Origin: Setophaga petechia
Taxonomy: Eukaryota > Chordata > Aves > Passeriformes > Parulidae
Length of the DNA: 64,000 nt
NCBI GenBank assembly: GCA_024362935.1
Contig: JANCRA010000008.1
Span: 30,498,557-30,562,556, forward strand
Reading direction: 5' to 3'
This document shows, one piece after another, positions 49,180 through 63,600 of this stretch. Below the pieces are notes generated by a model, which saw only the letters and a program-made list of their open reading frames with translations, did no database searches and was not told the origin of the DNA. Within the stretch, counting starts at the first letter, position 1, and each line of letters begins with the position of its first letter. Made by a program: the position numbers and the translations under genes.

Positions 49180-49560
49180 ACAGAACCACAGATTAGTTAG
49201 GGTTGGAAGGGACTTCTGGAGATGATTTAGTCCAGTCCGCCTGCCAAGGCAGTATAACCTAGAGCAGGTGACATAGGAATGCATTCAGGTGGGTTGGATT
49301 GTCTCCAGAGACCTTCCTGGGCAGCCTGTTCCAGTGCTCTTAGACCCTTAAAGTAAAGAATTTCTTCTTCATGTTGAGGTGGAATTTCCTGTGTTTTGGT
49401 GTATGGCTGTTACTCCTCATCCTGTTGCTGGGCACCACTGAAAACACTCTGGCACCATATTCTTGCCCCCCTCCTTGGAGAAATTTAAATGCAATAATGA
49501 AATACCCTCTCGGTCTTCTCCAGACTAAACAGGCCCAGCTCCCACAGTCTCTCCTCATAA
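49180..49560 (-). mobile_element. CR1 LINE 3' fragment, antisense
   Basis: In TEX10 intron 1. It carries AGAACCACAGATTAGTTAGG, GGGTTGGAAGGGAC, TTCCTGGGCAGCCTGTTCCA and CTTCTCCAGACTAAACAGGC, the usual reversed order of the CR1 3' region. Confidence 0.88.
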
Positions 49561-51417
49561 AATACAGTTTGTGTCCAAGGCAGTTGTTTCAGCAAGAAGT
49601 TTAATTGAAATGGTTGCATAATTTCATCAGCTGTAGTCAGTTTTGCCCGATATCTAATTATGTGCCACTGTGGTGCTTACATCCTTATATTTTGTAAGGA
49701 TTTTATCCTTTGGTATAGCATGGTACGTATGAATTGGAAATAGATAGGCTTAGATTACTAATTATTCCCAGAATATTTATTGTGAGGTAAGCTGTGCTGC
49801 TTTTAGCAGGAGAAAGGATATTTTATAAGCCTGCTCCTTTAAAAGAACTTAATTAACTCTGTTCAGTTGTGCACACACTTGTATTGTGAAGTTTTTATGC
49901 TGATTGGGAGCCAGACATTTTCTCTTGTAAAAGCAAACCTTGTAAGTGGAAATAACTTCTATGCCAAAAGCTTCTAGCTATTCCTATATATCAAGTGGTG
50001 AAATTCTTGTAATTCTTTCCTAAAAAGGTGCATATGGTAAAAATCAAACGTTTATAAAGCTATGGTTGTTGTTATAGTTGGACACTAAAGGACCTTTTTC
50101 TTTTGGCAGCAGGCTCCAAGGTTTTTAAAACCTTTTGAGTTCATAGGTTACTTGTGCCATATTTGTTCTTCAGTTAAAGTGGTCTTGCATATGATTTTTT
50201 AACCTAGTGTGTGAAAAGCAAAATTAAATTGCCGTCAAATGTTGGTGTAATCAGTTGTTTAAATTGTTTTAAAATTATAGAAAATTACGGTTTGTTTTAA
50301 AACATTATTTAATGTTTATCCTAATGATTATCCTGTTGGTGTATATATCAAATACTCTAGTACAGCACAAATTTCAGCTTGAAGTCCATTGGGAAAATCA
50401 GCTGTAGGAATGATTATCACATCCACCAGAAGAGAATCATTGTTTGGATATGTTATTTAGAAATTTCTGAGTTTAGTCAGTTGTATTGTTGGAGTTTTTG
50501 GCTTGGGTTTTTCTTGGTTCAGGTTTTTTTTTTTTTGTGGGGAAAGTGGATGGTGGTTTGTTTGGGGTTTTTTTGAGAGGATTAAGTAAATCTCTGGTGT
50601 AGTGTTTGTTGGGACATTTTCAGTGTGTTCATTTTTTTTTTAACTTGGTAGACGTGTACTTCAGTATCAAAACAGAACAAACCCCCAAAGCTATTTAGAA
50701 ACTTATGGGAGTTTTTATTTGTTTTGGTTATTGTGCCTCTATTCCAGTATGTTTGTACAGCTTACAAGTACAGTGGCTCAGATACCTCATTTCTTATGCC
50801 TTATTAAAAATGTCTGTTTTCCTTTTTTTAGTCTGTAGTTGCCCATTTGACCTCTTCTTTCCCCCTACTTCTAGTTATATTTAAATGCACAGACTGGTAT
50901 TTTCAGTGTAAGTTTCCTTAGGAGCTTTGTGTCCTTTCATTGGTGAAGGCCTGTTTAAACCTGTGATTGTCCATGTGCAGGCTGTGTGCTGCTAGGGATG
51001 GACTTGGTGAGCAAGGTACAATTGAAAGGGAATGCTTCACTGAGCTCCTTGCTTGACAAGAACTGAGTATGTAAAAAGTCGCTTTGTTGGCCTGAACTTC
51101 TTAAAACAAAACCAAGTCAGCAATTTAACTCTTGGTAAAGCAGTGGCAGACACAGATATCTGGCTGCTTTATGATAAAGTACTTCTCAAAGCAAAGACGG
51201 CCAAAGGAGCAGCAGAATGTTTTCTGGACACTGGAAGAGCAGCTGCATGGAATCAGCCTGCATGTCTGTTTAGTCTAGCATCTTGTCTCAGGGGTGGACA
51301 CTCGTTTATGCATAGACAAAAGAATGAAAACAGTAGCTGTTGTTAGGAGGTTGCTGCTCTTTGGTGGAAAAACTACTTTGGTTTTGTATTTAATCAGATT
51401 AAATTCTCTTTTTGCAG

Positions 51418-51606
51418 AGAATCAGAATGACTAAAAAAAGGAAACGTCAGGAGGATTTCCAGAAAGTGAAATTCAAAGTTGGGAAAAAAAAGCCTAAGCT
51501 AGAGAATGCAACTGATACTACCTTCAAAACAAAGGCCATACAAATTCCTGAGCAGCTTAAAGAAGATGGAGTGCTTCCTACTCAAAATAGAAAACTTAAC
51601 ATAAAG
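51418..51606 (+). CDS. TEX10: TEX10 exon 2 (start codon)
   Basis: Acceptor ctctttttgcag before 51418, nine bases of UTR, ATG at 51427 and donor gtatgc after 51606. It encodes residues 1-60, which are highly basic and likely carry the nuclear/nucleolar signal. An upstream in-frame ATG at 51412 lies in the intron and is not used. Confidence 0.95.
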
Positions 51607-54600
51607 GTATGCTGTGATATTACATTCTGAAATGACAGAAAATTGCTTGCCTTTTGTCTAGGTTGGCTATGTTTACTGCAATTTGGGGAAAAAACATTTA
51701 TAAAAAAAGTAAGTAAATGCAGTGGGCTATCTGAATGCAGCCTCGTTTTTAAACAGTCTTGTATTTCTCTGGGGGTTGGATTTGTTTTACTTCTTTGTGT
51801 CATCTTCTATCTCTTGCAGCTCTGTGCTTAAATGGAGGAAAGCTATTCAGGCTGAGGTTTTGTAGTTCTGCTTTTGAGAACAAGAGTGAGAGGACTTTCC
51901 TTTGGTCATCACTCTGTTGAGTCAGTGGGGTTGTGCATAAATTTAAGAATGAGACCTAAGGACAAGTCATTATATCTTGTTTTTCCTGTCACTGAGCTCT
52001 GATTATTTGTTAATTGTTGTGCTATAAAATGCATACCCTGTTCATTCTAAACCCATTTTGCTATTACGAACAGCAGTACATCACAAGGATATTCTGTATT
52101 TTTAAGTGTTTAGGAAAAATGTGCAGAAAATACATGGGGAAAGTTTGAACAGTTAAAATAATAATGATGGCAAGTGTATATATTTGTTTCCTTATAGGAT
52201 CTGCTCTCACAGATGCATCACTATAGTCCTGGGGTTAAGCATAATGCACTTCTCGGACTCAAAGAACTCCTGTCTCAGTATCCCTTTGTAATTGATGCGC
52301 ACCTTTCCAGTATAATAAGTGAGGTGGCAGCTGTGTTTACAGACAAAGATTCCAGTGTCAGAGGAGCAGCTGTTCACCTGCTGCAGTTCTTGGCTTCAAA
52401 AATAAGAGCGGAACAGATTGCTCCATTTTTTCCTTTGGTAAGTGCCCATCTCTCTAGTGCCATGACTCATATCAGTGAGGGAATTCAGGAAGATTCATTG
52501 AAAGTGTTGGACGTTTTATTGGAAGCATACCCAGCTCTTCTTACAGACCGCAGCATTATATTGTTGAAGAATTTTGTAGAGCTTATTTCTCACCAGCAAC
52601 TCTCAAAAAGACTGAAAAGCAGGGACAAACTTTCGTGGATGCTCTCTGTTAACCCGAATCGCAGAGTAACTTCTCAGCAGTGGAGGTTGAATGTACTTAC
52701 CAGGCTCAAGAAGTTTCTCCAGGCAGTGGTAGATGGATCCAGTGATACAGAGGATGAAGGGCTTCAAGAGCAGAAGGACAACTCTCATTCTGTGAGGAAC
52801 CCAATATGTATTAGTTGGAAGCTCCATGCAAATAATCAGCAACCTATACAACTGTTTGAAAGTGGTGGCTTACGACCAAAGATCAACTCTTCATTTAGAC
52901 TGAGGTGAGAAAACTTAACTAGTTTGGGAATTTAAGCCAATTAAATTGTGTGATCACAATTTAATTTATTTTTTTGTGGGATTGTCCCTTAGCCATATTT
53001 TAGGACACTTAGTGTAATGTGTAGTGTACTGCAGAGGCTTGAAAATGCATAAATACTCAGCAGATAACTGTATTTTGTATATCAAGAACCTTTCCATTAT
53101 AAAGTCTTTATTTTATGCTATTAATGATAATTTTGGATTACCAGCTCTGTTGGGATATTTTTGGAATCCAAACTGACAACTTCTTGCAGGATGTCTAACA
53201 GACCTAGGGACAAGTAGGCAAATTTCCTTGAGTGAAATGTAAGCTTGTTTGTGATAATTTTACTGAAATTTTGTGCTTTTACCTTCAGGAGTCTATCATA
53301 AGCTTAGGAGTGTGTTATCTTTGACTGTAGCTCCTTTTAAAAAGGACAGCAGGATGGGATGTGTGTGGTGGTATGAAGTTCTGCTGAGTTTCCAATTCTA
53401 GATATTTTAATCACTTCACCAGTTTATATATTCACTGTGGATGAAAGATGTCTCAGCTGAGACATGCTGATGAATATGAAAGGAAGCATAGTGTGCTTAG
53501 TCACAGAAAGGTTTGTGTGGGTTTCGGTAGTACTCTAAACAGATGTGAGCTGAAGTTAAGGGAGAAATAAACAGCTGTTTGGATTCCTCTCTGATTCACC
53601 CACTAGAGATGAACCTCCCACCTCACTTTATGGTGCTTTTTGAACATTGTCATCCTCACATGCATTATTATGGATGTTACATACCTGCTGGCAGGAGACC
53701 TGGAATGGTGATTTAAAAGATGGAAGCAGTTTAGCTGTTACATAGCTCTGTTCCCTGTGGATACCAAGGTGGTTTGAAGAAAAACCACAATCCTTATTTT
53801 ACTGCTGGAGTAGACAAAATATGAGATATGAAGCAGTTATACCAAATTCATCTAGGAAGTCAGTGGCAAAAAGGGGAATTAAACCCACTGCCTACTCCAT
53901 TACTATGTCCATCTTATATCTTTGAAGGAATGAGGGACAGCCGAAGAAGTGTTCTCTCTGAACTGGCAGGTGTTTTCCATCTCTGTCAGGGAGAGACATC
54001 CATTCCTGCTCTCCTAGGCTTCCTCTTTGGAGGTAGCATATTACTTATGGTAGGTACAGGAAACATATTAAGCTAAGTAAGGAGGTCAGTTTATTCTCCT
54101 AAAAGTGGTTGTCAGCATAAGTGTTCAGTCCAGTATGTATGACCAGCAGTATCTGCTGCAGGTGAGATTTTAGCTGGCAGCTAAAATGACAACTAAACAT
54201 CACCAACTAGGCTGGTGATGCCACCTTGAGGCAGGGGAAGGGTTCAGTGCTGAGCACAGAACAGTCCTATTGAGTTCCTCTTTGCAGTCAGAAGCACACA
54301 GTTGTGAACCACTGTGTGTCAAAGGATGCTTGTATTGTGCCCTGGGTGATGTGCAGTGTGTGATGTACCAGGCCGTGTAATAGCTGAAGATGCATTGTAT
54401 CCAAGGTCTAGGAAAATAAACTTTACATCTGGTGTCACCTGAATTGGATTCCGCTTTTCTGAGGAGCTAGATTTTGGTGGAACATCGTGATGTGCTTCTG
54501 GTTATAAATACTTTAAAAAAGATGTTTGCAAGCATGAGGAGGAGCCAGAAGAATAGAAGGAAACATGGCTAGAATCCAAGGCGAGATTGGCAAAGCAAGC

Positions 54601-57600
54601 TGATGGCAGCAGAACAGAAGAATAGAGAGGGAAGGATCATCTGCTGAAGGTACTAAAATGTTCTCATTTTATTGCATTTGTGCATATTTTTGGTGTATTC
54701 GTTTTTCACAAGGGTACAGCTTGTTTTAGTGACTGTGTGAAGTTCCAGTAGTGAAGAGTTATGGTGGTGGTTTTTGTGTTGGCCACTGAAATAATTTCTG
54801 ATAATCTCAAGGTATTTAATTCTGTCACTTCCAATCCCAGTTGTTGCCTTTTATGGCCATCCCCAGGCATCTGCTATGGCCACTACCGCAAGGACAGAAA
54901 TTAGTTGTAATAAGAGGTGTAATACTCCGTGTGTGTGTGTGTTTAAAGTCAAATAGTCAAGTCTATGACTAGCTAAGGATAATGAGTTGACTAAACCATA
55001 AGTAATTATTTGCAGAGTGTGTGTGTGTATTGGTGGTCTTGTCACTAATACTCCAAGTAAGTTCCAGCTTGGTTTTTCCAAACTGCATAATCGCGTACTA
55101 AATTTTTAAAGTTTCTGTATCTATTTAATCTTGCAAGCTCATTGGACAGGGCTGACATATCAATGATAACCTAGTGATAATGGAATGAGATTTTCTGAAT
55201 CAGTTTGCAGTATTACTGTGTAATAAAAAGGATAGATTCTGAGCTTGGAATGCTGGATGATTCAGTGGTGCAAATCTTAAAACTTTTTCTTCTGTTGTGG
55301 TAGATCTTCCTACTGTGTATAAATTAAAAATTGCAGTGTATTAGAAAATTGTTAGAATGTTTTCTCTGCATTATATGCTGACTGTGCTGCTTTTTGCATC
55401 AAACTCATTTCAGGTGTGGAAAAACAGCAAGGCTTCACAACTCAAATGTGGTGGTATCAAGGCGTGTGATTTTTTTTTTTTTGACTGGAAGAGAAACAGT
55501 TGAGCTTCAGATTCTGCTGAGAGAGTTCAATATGAAGCTGCAGAGAAAAGCAAAAATGGCTTGAGAAACTGAAATGGAAGATGAAGCACAGCCAATAAAT
55601 ATGTACATGTGCATCAAAGAGAAAAGGAGAGAATGCAGTTCACTTGGTGTGCTGTGTGTTTGCTGCATTTGGCAGAGCACACAGAAAAGGAGGACAAGTA
55701 ACCTTGCTAAAACTGCAAGCCATAGAAACTTAACTTCCAAAGACTTTTCCTGTTTTAAAAACCAGCAAGTTATTTCCTTATTTTCTATTTCTTTTATGCT
55801 TCCTTTGACTTCCCTTTGCTGAATTTCTTTTGTCTTCTTATTGTCAAATGGCAGATATTTACATGATTTTTGTTTGGTCCTGCTGTATAAAAATACTGGC
55901 ATTTTAAAGACAAATGGCAGCTTAGGGGGTACACAAATACCTTGTAGCTCCCTTCAATAGTATTTCATCCTGATATAAAGGTAATATGCTTTGCAGTGTT
56001 TCACCCTACCACTCAAGAGTAGTGAAAGTAATATGTGACAGTGCAATTGCCATCAAACCTGCCCAGGTCAAGTGAACCTGTATTGTTAAGGATACTGTAC
56101 TAATCAAATAAATGCTGGACAGATTGCTATAATACTTTTTCATCATCTGTTACTGGCACCTAAAATGTATTTTACACTTTTATTGTTAACTCTCAATGTG
56201 TGGAGGAGTCTTACCTTGAGAGATAGGGGCTTCTTCTGCAGGGGTGCATGAAAGCTATGCTAAGTATTCTTACCCCAGTGCTTTCAGCAGCTGGGAGAAG
56301 TACCCCTTTTGGCACTAATTCTTCCTCTTTCCGTTCCTTGTTTCAGAAAAGTACTGAAATAGTTGTGTGTAGAAATCTTCTGTAGAAAAAAATCACTTCT
56401 GTAGAAATCTTCCAGTGTGGATTACCGGCTCCTCAGGTGTCATGCACTATTCACTTTTTAATTGCGAGATTTTTGTGTTCCTTAAATAAATTGCTGGAAT
56501 TCCAGAGTTCTGCTGTAATAACAGGTATTTTTAAAAAAAGAAATTACTAAAGACTACTACTTCAGAACTATTCCAGCCAATTACTGAAATTTCAGACTCT
56601 TCATCTGAGAGCATAATACTGTCACAGCATAGCATTTACAGGACAACCTCACTTTTTCAATCCGATTATAGTCTTGGTATCAAAAGGCTTCAGAATTCAT
56701 TGTGGTTGTAACTGAAAGATGGGATGTGTCTGCTGTATTTGAGATGGCTGAGAGTTAACAAGTCTGAGATAGAACCACTCACCTTAAACTCTTTTTAGTC
56801 TGAAAGAAGCTGGTGTCTGCTGCAGTGCCTGCACTACAGAAGGGAAATAAGGCAAAAAACCAAACAAATAAACCAGTTATGTTTATTGGATATGTTGGTT
56901 GCTGTAGTTAAAGCTAAGCTTTATAAAATTTTAACATGTTTGATAATTGTAGTAAGTAATAGTAAGGCAAATTTTTTTCTTATGATCAGTTATGTTTCCA
57001 CTTATCCCTTTTATTTTGTGGTGGAGTTCTAATTTCTCTCCTCCAACTTACCTTCATTGAAAAATAGCTTATATTTGTCTCACACGTTGTTTTAATTGCT
57101 TCTCCTTGTTCCTTATCCACGTCATTAATACCTGGGTTTTGGTTTGATAATTTTCTTGATACACTGTTATCAACTAGAGGGAAATGGCAGAATAAAATTA
57201 TTATGATTTGTATTATAGATGATGGCAGCAACATGTAGCTAGAAGGATAGAACTAATAGAAGATATAACTAATTGGATAATTTAGAAGTGGCTAGGAAAA
57301 CTGCTTTACATCTTCAATACGAAATTAAAATACTTGTCAGCAAAACTTCTGCAGATCTGTTGAAAGTTTTCCAGTTCCTATTTTGAGTGTATATGTAAAG
57401 AAAAATGACTTGGAGATGATCACTGAAATAAAAGGGAGTTTAGCAGGAGGTTCAGTGTGCTAATCTTATGTATGTTAGGAGATTAGAATTATGACAGGAA
57501 TTCCCTGCCGTGAATTAGGAAACAAAATCACACTGGAAAACAATTTTACAAATGATCAATTGAAACTGTTGTTGCCTTTTTTTAAGGAATCTGTACTCGT

Positions 57601-60600
57601 TAAAATTAACAGGATTTATCCAGGGTTTTAGTTCATTTAAAGAATCTTCTTTTCAAATTGGATACAAATTGCTTGAATTTGTAGTAGTGTGTAGTAGCAG
57701 TGTTAGGTCATAACTGCTGATTATCCTTTCAGAGATACAAGGTGTTTTTTGAGTAGGGGGAGGAAAAGTTGCTTTTCTTGATTTCTGGGAGATAATATAT
57801 TAATTTGAACTGTATCTTAGTTTTTAAATTTTGTTAAACTTCATTATCAGATAATTTTCTGTTTAGTTGCTTTTCAGAGCATAGTAGCTAAACATCAGGT
57901 GGGAAACAAAGGTATATTTTTACAGGAACACTTTTTTCCACATTTGATATGAAAAACATTGTCTTTATTATAGTTGGAGATGGTTATTAACTGTAATAAA
58001 CCTCATAGATTTGACAACACCTTGTAGTCAGCTTCGTTATTTTGGTTTAATGAGCTTAAAAGGGGTTTTTTATTATTTTGTTGTGCTGGATATAATTAAT
58101 GCCTTACCGTTGGTTGAAGGTGATAGGATAATGCATATTGTATTTCTCCATTTCATAGACTTTACATGTATCAATGGGGAAAGAAATACTGAAATCTAAG
58201 AAGTTGTTAAAGAAGCACACAAACTTGCAGGGAGACTTGGCAGCAGGTTTGTTGTAGATGGTTTGAACTCCCTTTTTTTCCATACTGAAATATCTAGCAA
58301 GAAAGCCAGCAAATGTTTAATGTGTTAAAAAAAGTAACTTTTCCCATTATTTAGAAATCAGGAAAGTGGTATTACTGTAACCTTGTTTTTAAAGGTGTGA
58401 TCTTTATCTTTTTATGCTCTTTTGCTTTTGTTGTTTAGGTCTCTGACAAGTGTAATGGACAGTGCAGAAAAAGGCCTGTCCTCGGCTGAAAACTTAAAAG
58501 GTTTTATTGAGATAATAATTCCATTACTGATTGAGTGCTGGATTGAAGCATCTCCTGCACAATCAGCTCCCATTCTTGGAAACCTTTTGGAATCAGAATC
58601 TCAGCAGCTCATGCAGCAAGTTCTTAGCATAATACATTTATTGTGGAAACTCACGAAGCGACACGATGAAACATACAAAATGGTAAGGGAGAAATGATCC
58701 ATGGCATAATGATGACAGTTTATTTTGTTTTGATTGGAAGCTAGTGGTTTGGTGATTTGAAGTACTGAAGACACTTCATTAAGAGAGAAAAAGCCTATGT
58801 GTTGAGTAGATTTTGAATCTGGGTTTTGTTGCCTTCTACTGTAGAAAAGAATCTGTTGAACTGAGCCAGGAGTTCAGTAAATAGTCTCCAGGAATTCTCC
58901 CTGACTGCAGTACAAAGGTTTTGAAACTGGAAATGGTAATGGAGAAGAGGAGCATTTTGTCTCCCAGATAACCTCTAGAATATAAATTGGAACAAAGTGT
59001 AGAATGGGGTCGTTTGTTCCTTGTTTTTGTGTGTTGAAAAATTTCTTGGGGGTAGGTGGGAGTGAACAGACCCTAAATATTTGGGAAGGCAGAAGATAAT
59101 GGTGGTCTGAGATCCTGTAATTGCTTGGTGCAATCTGTGTTGCTGTGTCATGATTGGTAGAATCATATGACATTGGATCAAAAAGGATTTTAGGAAGTAT
59201 CCTCTGAAGTTTTTTTTATTCTCTCTGTATTTTACTTAGATAACTGATTTGCTTTTTTTTGGAACTTTTGCTGCTTTTCCAAAAAATTTGCAAACTGGAA
59301 AATTTGGCTATTGAGTAGTTGGAGGAAATGTCTTGACAACTCTTGGTTTAACCTGTGTATAGGACTGTAGGTCAGTTTGCTAAAGGGAAAAAAAGCTACA
59401 CATAGGGTAATTACTGGAAAACATTTGTGGAATCGTTGCATTAGACCATAGTTACCAAACATACCCAGCTTTGAGAGATGGGTTCAGTGTGTCTGAGCAA
59501 AGCACACTGTTCCTCTTTTTCCTTCTTCTTCTTTTCTAGAGGCCCTCCTGGAAGTGGGCAAAAAGCAGGCACTTGACTTGGTAAATTTCTGTGGCAGCCT
59601 CCTGTCCCTAGCCTTTTTCTGAAGGATCCTGGAGAACTGCTGCCCTTGGCCATATGGTGCATGTATTTTGGTCACATGAATGGCACACTCCTTTGTCAAG
59701 ATATAAAGTGGTTTGGGTACACACAGTTGGATTATGACCTTAAGTTGTTTGTGGGAAGAAAAAAATCTGAGGTTCATACAACTTGTTTTTTTGTGCAAAT
59801 TTCATTTTAGATTAATGGTTCTTTTGTCTTTATAGTTACCATTATATACAAAATGCATTCAAATGGCTCAGTTTGAAAATGAAAACTTTGCTTATTTAAT
59901 AGCCCTTGGGCTTACAGGCCAAAGTGGTTATTACAGTCACTGTGGATAACCACTCTGTATATGCTTGGTGGAAAACTATTGATCTTTGAAGTAGTTTAAT
60001 GACCATTCTCTGCTCTTAATAGTCAAATATCGAAAAGATTATTCTGCCTGATCTATTTGATAGCAATGCAGGCTTTTTTAGTGGTGAGTTCTGCTGGACA
60101 CTTTGTGGAATGGTGACTGTCTGCGAACCTGCAAAGAGGTATCGGAATATGTGATAAATTGGTATAGAAGTACTTTCATTCAGATCTATAACTCAGATTA
60201 GTATTGCATATATCCACGTAAATATGTGCTAAAAAATAAAGTGGTTCAGTTAGCAACATGTTGTTGTTCAACCTTAACTTACAGCATCTTGTTATACTTC
60301 CTTGTTTTGTGGACCTTCATGCACAGCGCTTGAAAGTAAAGATGTATAAAAAACTTGGAATCAGAAGCTAAAGTTCCTAGTTTCATTGATTCCAATAATG
60401 AATTTTGGGGCATGATTGTCTGGATTTATTTAATTTGCTACTATGTTTTCTGTCTGTCATCTGCTTTCCTTAACAGGAGCTGTGGCTTCGAATGAATTAC
60501 CTTGTTGATTTCAAGCACCACTTCATGCGTCATTTTCCTTACTCTTTACAAGATACAGTAAAACACAAAAAGAAAGATCCTTGCAAAAGGTAAGAGTAAA

Positions 60601-63600
60601 ATCAATGTCATGTACCAGCTTTAATTTTGTAAGAGAAGTGGGACAATGTGGCTCACATGCTTTATCAAATATTTAGTTTTTAATGGTGGAAAATAAAACT
60701 TTTATTGTGTATTTCTTGAAGATCTGTGGAGATGCAGTTATAGGAAGTTTGCACTGCTTCAAATTGAGACATTTTAATTGTTCTTTGTAAAAGTATTGTA
60801 TAGGAAGTTGTCTGAATAGCCTCCAGTAGAAAATTAAGTGCTGCCTTAGGGAAATAAAAGCATTTTATTCAACTCTTGATCTGGAATTTGCATATTGCTA
60901 AATGGTGATTGTTTTAGGCTGACTGGTTTCATATTTCTGCATGTTTTCTTCAGCTGGCTGCTGAGTTACATTAAACATAGTTCAAACATTCTTTTCACCT
61001 CCATATAGTCTTCTCTAGTTGTATTATGGGGCTGGGTGAGGACAACTTGGAGGGGAGATGGGCACACTGTGACTGTCCTGTAGGGCAAAGCAGTACTGGA
61101 GCAGAAGCCAAACACACATTTCTTCACTCTTGAGCTGTCAGAACAGATGCACCAATTCTGTTTTTCTACAGGCCGGTAGCAACTGGGTCCAGAATCATTT
61201 TAGAGAGGAGCATTCTTGTTTTCTCTGTGGGCAGAAGTTGCTCTGTTCAGTGTGGAACACAATGTTTTAGTAGTAAGTTGTCTCCATTCTCAGCTCCCAG
61301 ATGTGAGACTAAATTCATTCTAAAGTTGTTCTAAAATGATTCTGCACCTTTGCAGTCTATGTAGAACACTGATGTATTTACAAGGGGTATCAGCTGGTGT
61401 CCATTTTTATTTCAAAAATAATTTTTTGAAATCTTCCCGTTCTCTTCCCCTCCTCCCCTTAGCAACAGGAACTGCATGAAATCCTCAAACAACATCGACC
61501 ATCTTTTACTGAATTTAACCTTGTGTGACATAATGGTTTCGTTAGCAAGCGCTTCAACACTTCAGACGGACTCTGGCTGGCTGGACATGATAAGGAAATT
61601 TGTGACAGACACTCTTCAGGATGGCAGCAAGCTGAATAGCAAGCAAGTGAACAGATTGCTTGGGGTGACTTGGAGACTAATGCAAATACAGCAAAACAAG
61701 GGTAAGATGAGTAGTTTCTGGAAAACAAAATTATGCACTGACAAAGCTTTGAGTTGTTTTAGCATTTTAATGCTGCACTTTATGTTCTCAGTTGTTAGAT
61801 CAAAATGCATCTTGTCATAGAGGTAAAATAAATTTCATGGTGATATCCTTACATGTAGCACTGGAGACTTTGTTTTTGGAATGCTTTTAGATTCATACTG
61901 TTGATATCCAAGGTATGAATATATTTGTACCTGTTTTCTGGTTTTGCTTCTTAAGATACTCTTATAAATGAAAGATAAGCTTTATGTTGAAAAAGTAACT
62001 ACTAGGCTGTAGAGGGGCATGATATTTTAATATACCAGTCCTTATTTAAAGTCATTAATGTAGCTGATAGACTCTCTCAGGTACTGTCAGATGACCGTTT
62101 TAGTTCTGTGGTGATGTGAAATGTCAAGATATTTCTGATGGAAGCTGCTGTTGAGTATTTTCCAAGGCGTTTGATTTGAATCCTTTTCCAAGAGAAAACA
62201 TTTCCCATTATGACTTGCAGAACCAGTCTAATATTTTAGCTTGCTTTTTTTCTTTCATTTCAAGTGCTACTTGGTTGTATTCCAAATGAGACCTTGGATG
62301 TGTAGAACTTCAAGAAAGGACTTTATCAGTAACCAGAAAAGTGACGGCAGTCTTTTATGTTTTACTAGTGTGATAGAAATGAATTCCACATCCAAGTAGT
62401 TCATAGAAAAGCCCTTAGCAACAGATACAATTGTTAGAGTTGTAAAATGAAAAGATGTCAAATGTCCCTCAAATACATTTTGGCAGTTAGTTATATTTCC
62501 TGCCAAATCCATTTCAATTGGGAATCTGTCTATTCCCATGTCCCTGGTGACAAAGGTAATAACTACTCATTCCTATCTGCAGCTCAAATTTAGCTTTGTG
62601 TTGAAGGAAAATAATAATCCAAAGTCAGAGCCTGTTGCACCACCTGAGCTAAAGTAGAGTTGCTACTCAAGTAGCTTCCAAGCAGTTGTTAGACTGTTAG
62701 ATCAGCTACTTCAGGCCTTTCTTTTTAATGAAATACTGATTTTATTTTTTAAACTTTGCCAAGCTTCTACCAAACAGTGGGTAATTTGATAATTTTCTGC
62801 TGATCCTGTAGAAGTTCAGTGTGAAATTAGGTATCTCACAAAGCTGTGTCCGTTCGTGTGGATGGTTTGTCTCACCCCTTCAGGATAATCCTCGTGCAGT
62901 ACTAAAAATCTGACTAGGTGTCAGATTGTAATTAATCTACCAGCTGTAGAGGAGATACAACCTTGACATATTGGAGCAACAGGAGGATGGTTCAACATGG
63001 AGAAGTGCAAAGCCCTGCACCTGGAGAGGAACAATCCCATGTGCCTGTACCTGCCGGGGGACAACCAGGTGGAAGCAGCTTGGCAGTAAAGGACCAGGGG
63101 TCCATGTGGAGCCAGCAATGGACCCTTGTGACAAAGAAACCCAGTGGGGTCCTGGGCTGCATTAGGAGTGTTGACAGCAGGTTGAGGGAAGTAATCCTGC
63201 CCCTCTGCACTGGTATGGCCACTCCTGGAGCACTGTGTCCAGTTTGGGGCTCCCCAGTAAAAGAGTGGCATGGACATACAGGTGAGAGTCCAGCAAAGGC
63301 TGTGAAGGTGGTGAAGACATTGGAACACCTCACCTGTGAGGAAAGGCTGAGTCAACTGGAGATGAGAAGATTTGGGAAGCATCTCATCAATGTATGTAAA
63401 TACTTAAAGGAGAGGTGCAAAGAAGAGGAAGCCAGGCTCTTTTCAGTGGTGTTCAGTGACAGGACAAGCAGCAGGCACAAACTGAAACACAGGAGATGCT
63501 GTCTGAACATGGGGAGCACTCTTTACATTGTAAAGATGTCCAAGGCACAGGTTGCCCATAGTGATAGTGGAATCTCCATTCTTGGAAATACTCAGAAGCC

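Noticed and set aside
55507..55902. 131-codon minus-strand frame in TEX10 intron 3
   Set aside because: No domain, opposite strand to the host gene and no promoter or splice context; a chance AT-rich frame.
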